NCBI RefSeq assembly: GCF_900220985.1
Contig: NZ_OCPC01000005.1
Location: 1 to 64,000, forward strand
Direction: 5' to 3'
DNA: 64,000 nucleotides
From: Parahoeflea halophila
GTDB lineage: Bacteria; Pseudomonadota; Alphaproteobacteria; Rhizobiales; Rhizobiaceae
Positions 60,065 through 64,000 of this stretch are shown here, one piece after another (within the stretch, counting starts at the first letter, position 1; each line of letters opens with the position of its first letter). The notes below the pieces were generated by a model that did no database searches, was not told the origin of the DNA, and was given only the letters and a program-made list of their open reading frames with translations. The position numbers were made by a program, and so were the translations under genes.

Positions 60065-61126
60065 TCACTCACAGGTCTGAGCAGTTTCAAGCGCCCTCGC
60101 CCGGTCAGCCCTGGCCAGCCGACCCAGCCGGTGAACCGCAGCATAAAAGCGGGGATAGTCGGCAGAGCAGAGTTCGAAGAGGCGGACAAAGGCGGGAACC
60201 TGATCGCTGTAGACCGATGTCGCAGCAAGCTTGGCGTTGTTGATCGGAGCTTCAAACCAGGCGTCGTATCCGGAGTACCCACCCCAGCGGGTGTCGCGCA
60301 TGTGCCGGTAGCGCGATCTGAGCTCGTCGATCGCGGCTGATTTTGCGACGCGCCGGCTGTCCGTACTGCCCGGCCCGGCATAGATACGGGCCAGATCCGC
60401 CCGTGTCCGTGCCACCAGTCGGACAAAATCGGCGCTACGCTCCAGTCCGGCCTCGTAGCGATGCAGCGCGGCTTCATCGCCGCTGGCACGGAGCCATTTC
60501 CTTACCCCTGTGGTTTCCACCGCCACGGCAAACGCCTCGTTGAAGGCGGTATCGTCATTGACGTAGACACGCTGATGGGCAAGCTCATGAAAGATGAGCG
60601 CCGCGAGATAGGTCTTGTCTCCGCCGAACATCGTCGAGAGCAGCGGGTCGCTGGTCCAGCCCAGAGTCGAATAGGCAGTGATGCCAGAGACATGGACATC
60701 AAGCCCCTCCTCCTGAAGTTCACGAGCCGTGCTGATCGCGGTCGCCTTTGAAAAGTACCCCCGGTAAGGGACGCAACCAAACACCGGAAAACACCAGAAT
60801 TTCGGCATCAGCGAAAATTCGGGCGCCGCGAAAACAGCCCAGGTGACGTATTCCCGGCCGATATCGACGTAAGAGCGATAACTGGCATTGTCAGGCAAAT
60901 CGAGTTCGACGCTGGCAAACCGCCTGATGTCGCGCGCCACTGTCATCTGCGCCCGCAACGGCTCGGCTGTCGACGCATCGCCGATCAGCCTGTCGACATT
61001 CTGGCGCGCCGACATGATCTCGAGATGGCCATTGAGCGACTGTGCGTAGTAGGACACGGTGGTGCACCCGGCCAGGACGGTTACCAGGCCGATTGCGATG
61101 ACCAGTCGAATGATGTTGCGATGCAC
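60065..61126 (-). CDS. Lipoprotein zinc peptidase (Aminopep family)
   Basis: A 353-residue protein of the family often annotated as putative aminopeptidase. The N-terminus is a lipoprotein signal with VTVLAGC (lipid-modified Cys21), then YYAQSLNGHLEIMSARQNVDRLI, YRGYFSKATAISTARELQEEGLDVHVSGITAYSTLGW and the metal site FHELAHQRVYV (HExxH). The GTG at 61126 is chosen because it puts the signal at the start; the 42-residue upstream extension is rejected. Outer- or inner-membrane anchored, facing the periplasm. Confidence 0.85.
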   Translation of the reverse strand: MHRNIIRLVIAIGLVTVLAGCTTVSYYAQSLNGHLEIMSARQNVDRLIGDASTAEPLRAQMTVARDIRRFASVELDLPDNASYRSYVDIGREYVTWAVFAAPEFSLMPKFWCFPVFGCVPYRGYFSKATAISTARELQEEGLDVHVSGITAYSTLGWTSDPLLSTMFGGDKTYLAALIFHELAHQRVYVNDDTAFNEAFAVAVETTGVRKWLRASGDEAALHRYEAGLERSADFVRLVARTRADLARIYAGPGSTDSRRVAKSAAIDELRSRYRHMRDTRWGGYSGYDAWFEAPINNAKLAATSVYSDQVPAFVRLFELCSADYPRFYAAVHRLGRLARADRARALETAQTCE

Positions 61127-61559
61127 GCTCTGCTCACATGTGCCCGAGCACGGGTTGCCAGCGCTCCTCAAGCCAATGGATGTGTTAAAGCGGCATTCCG
61201 CATTGTTCAAGTCCGAGAAGGGTGCGGTCCTTTCCACCTGCCGCACTGGCAAGGGAAAGACTTTCAGTTGGGCGCCGGGCCGGAAGTTTCACCGCGGGCC
61301 GGTCAAAGCCGCGCTGAATCGGGTTCAATGGTCGGGGTCCTGCAGTGGCAGCGCGAGAGCGAAAGACCGCTTAGATCCGCATATGCGCAATAAGCATTTT
61401 GTTTCGGTTTTTTTCGTTTGACATTCGGTTCCGGTTCCTTTTAACTTTCTTGAATTCGGGAATGCAGGACGTAAACTGACCCGCGGCAGGCACAAGAAGC
61501 GGGTCGAAGCTGTGTCCGACCCGCAATCCGGAGGCGAGTCTGGGGAGGACTTCTTCTAT
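61127..61559. other. Glp operon promoter region
   Basis: No gene. From 61400 the sequence is a T/C/G-rich run of TTTCGG/TTTCG/TTCGG-like units that could be DeoR/GlpR-type operators, followed by a TTGACA (see next entry). The ribosome-binding site GGGGAGGAC for glpS lies at its end. Confidence 0.5.
61418..61447 (+). promoter_or_regulatory. Possible sigma-70 promoter of the glp operon
   Basis: TTGACA at 61418-61423 is a perfect -35; with 18 bases spacing the -10 would be TAACTT (61442-61447), a partial match. It lies about 113 bases before the glpS ATG and is embedded in the TTCGG repeats. Confidence 0.4.
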
Positions 61560-62636
61560 ATGCTGGAACTGGACAACGTCTCCAAGATTGCAAACGGGGA
61601 AACCCACCTCAGTGACATATCGCTGAGACTGGAAAGCGGCTCGCTGAACGTTTTGCTCGGACCGACCCTGTCGGGCAAGACCAGCCTGATGCGGATCATG
61701 GCCGGCCTCGACCGACCGACACGCGGGCGTGTGCTGAGCGATGGAAAAGACGTGACCGGGCTGGCCGTGCAGAAGCGCAATGTCGCCATGGTCTACCAGC
61801 AATTCATCAATTATCCGGCGATGACCGTTTACGAGAACATTGCCTCGCCGCTGCGGATTGCCGGTGCTGACAAGGCGACGATCGAGCGTGAGGTGGCCCG
61901 CGCAGCGGAACTTCTGAGGCTCGGGCCCTATCTGCAACGCACGCCGCTCAACCTGTCGGGCGGGCAGCAACAGCGTACCGCGCTGGCACGCGCCATCGTC
62001 AAGAAAGCAGGCCTGGTGCTGCTCGACGAGCCGCTGGCCAATCTCGACTACAAATTGCGCGAGGAACTGCGCGCCGAATTGCCCAAGATCTTCTCGGAGT
62101 CGGGTGCCATTTTCGTTTACGCGACAACCGAACCATCCGAAGCTCTGCTGCTTGGGGGCGCCACAGCGACGCTGAGCGAAGGCCGGGTCACCCAGTTCGG
62201 ACCAACGGTCGAGGTGTTCCGCAACCCCGTTGACCTGATGACCGCGCAAACATTTTCCGACCCGCCGATGAACCTGCTGCCAATGGAAAAACGGCAGGGG
62301 ATGTTCGTCAAACAGGGTGTGCGCGACATCCCGGTTCCCGCAGAGCTTTCGCATCTGGCAGACGGGCCATGCACACTCGGCTTCCGGCCACACAATCTTT
62401 CGCTCGTCGCCGGCGCCGGCACCACACCACTTTCCGCCGAGGTGATGGTGACCGAGATCACCGGATCGGAAAGCTATGTGCATCTCATTCATGAAGACCA
62501 GCGCTGGGTGATGCTGACGAAGGGCATCCATGACGTTGACGCAGGCAAGATGATGGATGTGCATCTCGACACAGCTCACTTGATGGTCTTTGACCGCAAT
62601 GGGCAGACGGTTCGCACCCAACCAGCGGGGGCTTGA
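61560..62636 (+). CDS. glpS: Glycerol ABC transporter, ATP-binding subunit GlpS-like
   Basis: A 358-residue ATPase of the MalK/UgpC type with Walker A GPTLSGKTS (about 34-42), Q-loop YQQF, signature LSGGQQQR and Walker B VLLDEP, then a C-terminal TOBE/regulatory domain (about 240-358). The pair of ATPases with the permease genes matches the GlpSTPQV glycerol uptake system of rhizobia. Start ATG 61560 after GGGGAGGAC. Confidence 0.88.
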   Translation: MLELDNVSKIANGETHLSDISLRLESGSLNVLLGPTLSGKTSLMRIMAGLDRPTRGRVLSDGKDVTGLAVQKRNVAMVYQQFINYPAMTVYENIASPLRIAGADKATIEREVARAAELLRLGPYLQRTPLNLSGGQQQRTALARAIVKKAGLVLLDEPLANLDYKLREELRAELPKIFSESGAIFVYATTEPSEALLLGGATATLSEGRVTQFGPTVEVFRNPVDLMTAQTFSDPPMNLLPMEKRQGMFVKQGVRDIPVPAELSHLADGPCTLGFRPHNLSLVAGAGTTPLSAEVMVTEITGSESYVHLIHEDQRWVMLTKGIHDVDAGKMMDVHLDTAHLMVFDRNGQTVRTQPAGA

Positions 62637-62645
62637 GGACACACC

Positions 62646-63716
<1,071 letters not shown>

Positions 63717-63717
63717 G

Positions 63718-64000
63718 ATGGACAAGAGCTGGAACAACAAAGCCTGGTTCCTGGTATTGCCCGTGCTGCTGCTGGTGGCATTTTCGGCCGTGATCCCGCT
63801 GATGACGGTGGTCAACTACTCGGTACAGGACACCTTCGGAAACAACCAGTTCTTCTGGGCCGGCACCGACTGGTTTTCAGACGTGCTGTCTTCCGCGCGC
63901 TTCCACGATGCGCTTTTGCGCAATCTGGCATTCTCGGCAATCATCCTTTTGATCGAGGTGCCGCTGGGTATCTTCATCGCGCTCAACATGCCGCGCAAAG
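63718..64000 (+). CDS. glpP: Glycerol ABC transporter permease GlpP-like, partial
   Basis: The first 94 residues of an inner-membrane permease; MDKSWNNKAWFLVLPVLLLVAFSAVIPLMTVVNYSV is the first helix and start of the first periplasmic loop, LLRNLAFSAIILLIEVPLGIFIAL the second helix. Continues past the window end. It starts one base after the glpT stop. Members of MalF/UgpA-type permeases. Confidence 0.85.
   Translation, partial: MDKSWNNKAWFLVLPVLLLVAFSAVIPLMTVVNYSVQDTFGNNQFFWAGTDWFSDVLSSARFHDALLRNLAFSAIILLIEVPLGIFIALNMPRK

Overview
The window looks like chromosomal DNA from an alphaproteobacterium, most likely of the Hyphomicrobiales (Hoeflea/Rhizobiaceae-like) or a related marine lineage. 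The grounds are high GC, a GlpST-type glycerol ABC transporter, Paracoccus-like nar genes with an FNR-family regulator and a fused NarK, and alphaproteobacterial TRAP and RND operons. No 16S or other strong phylogenetic marker is present, so the placement is an inference.

Region 1 (1-9.0 kb) is accessory DNA: an IS3-family transposase tail, an intact tyrosine integrase (837-1823), a Cys-rich orphan protein, a stretch with a 28-bp direct repeat, an AT-leaning cytochrome P450 (4950-6323), tRNA-Arg(CCG) (6754-6830), an orphan gene (7074-7598) and an integrase pseudogene (8383-8903). Region 2 (9.0-21 kb) is a dissimilatory nitrate-respiration operon on the minus strand, narK(fused)-narGHJI-PpiC-DUF2478, with a divergent FNR/NarR-type regulator. 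The shared intergenic holds two FNR-type boxes, each suitably placed for one of the two promoters. Region 3 (21.1-30.5 kb) is a complete Na+-translocating NADH:quinone oxidoreductase operon, nqrABCDEF-apbE-nqrM-CBS. It has an unusually short NqrB and an atypical FMN-attachment motif. It diverges, across another FNR-type box, from a pentaheme c-type cytochrome followed by a cation/proton antiporter. This looks like an oxygen-limitation-responsive sodium-energetics module beside nitrate respiration.

Region 4 (30.8-31.6 kb) is a scar: a truncated integrase abuts a diverged second copy of about 305 bp that also lies just downstream of the tRNA. The two copies enclose the nar/nqr segment. Region 5 (32-37 kb) is an RND efflux pump and adaptor with a MarR/GbsR-type regulator and a perfect palindromic candidate operator. 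An IS3 remnant follows at 37.1-37.3 kb, related to the one at the window start.

Region 6 (37.3-49 kb) is a catabolic locus. It has a thioesterase, an IclR regulator and a tandem HxlR-like regulator. A carotenoid/stilbene-cleavage-type oxygenase diverges from an alpha/beta hydrolase, a nitronate-monooxygenase-like flavoprotein, an acyl-CoA ligase and a thiolase, with a TRAP transporter downstream. The two divergent leaders carry the same 11-bp element at the same distance from the start codon. Region 7 (49-61.1 kb) encodes secreted proteins on one strand: two trypsin-fold proteases, a subtilisin, an astacin/matrixin-like metalloprotease, a secreted orphan, a RoxA-like di-heme cytochrome, a LuxR regulator and a lipoprotein peptidase. 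Region 8 (61.5-64 kb) starts a glycerol ABC transporter operon (glpS, glpT, partial glpP) that runs off the window.

All family assignments rest on reading motifs in the translations; no database search was run.
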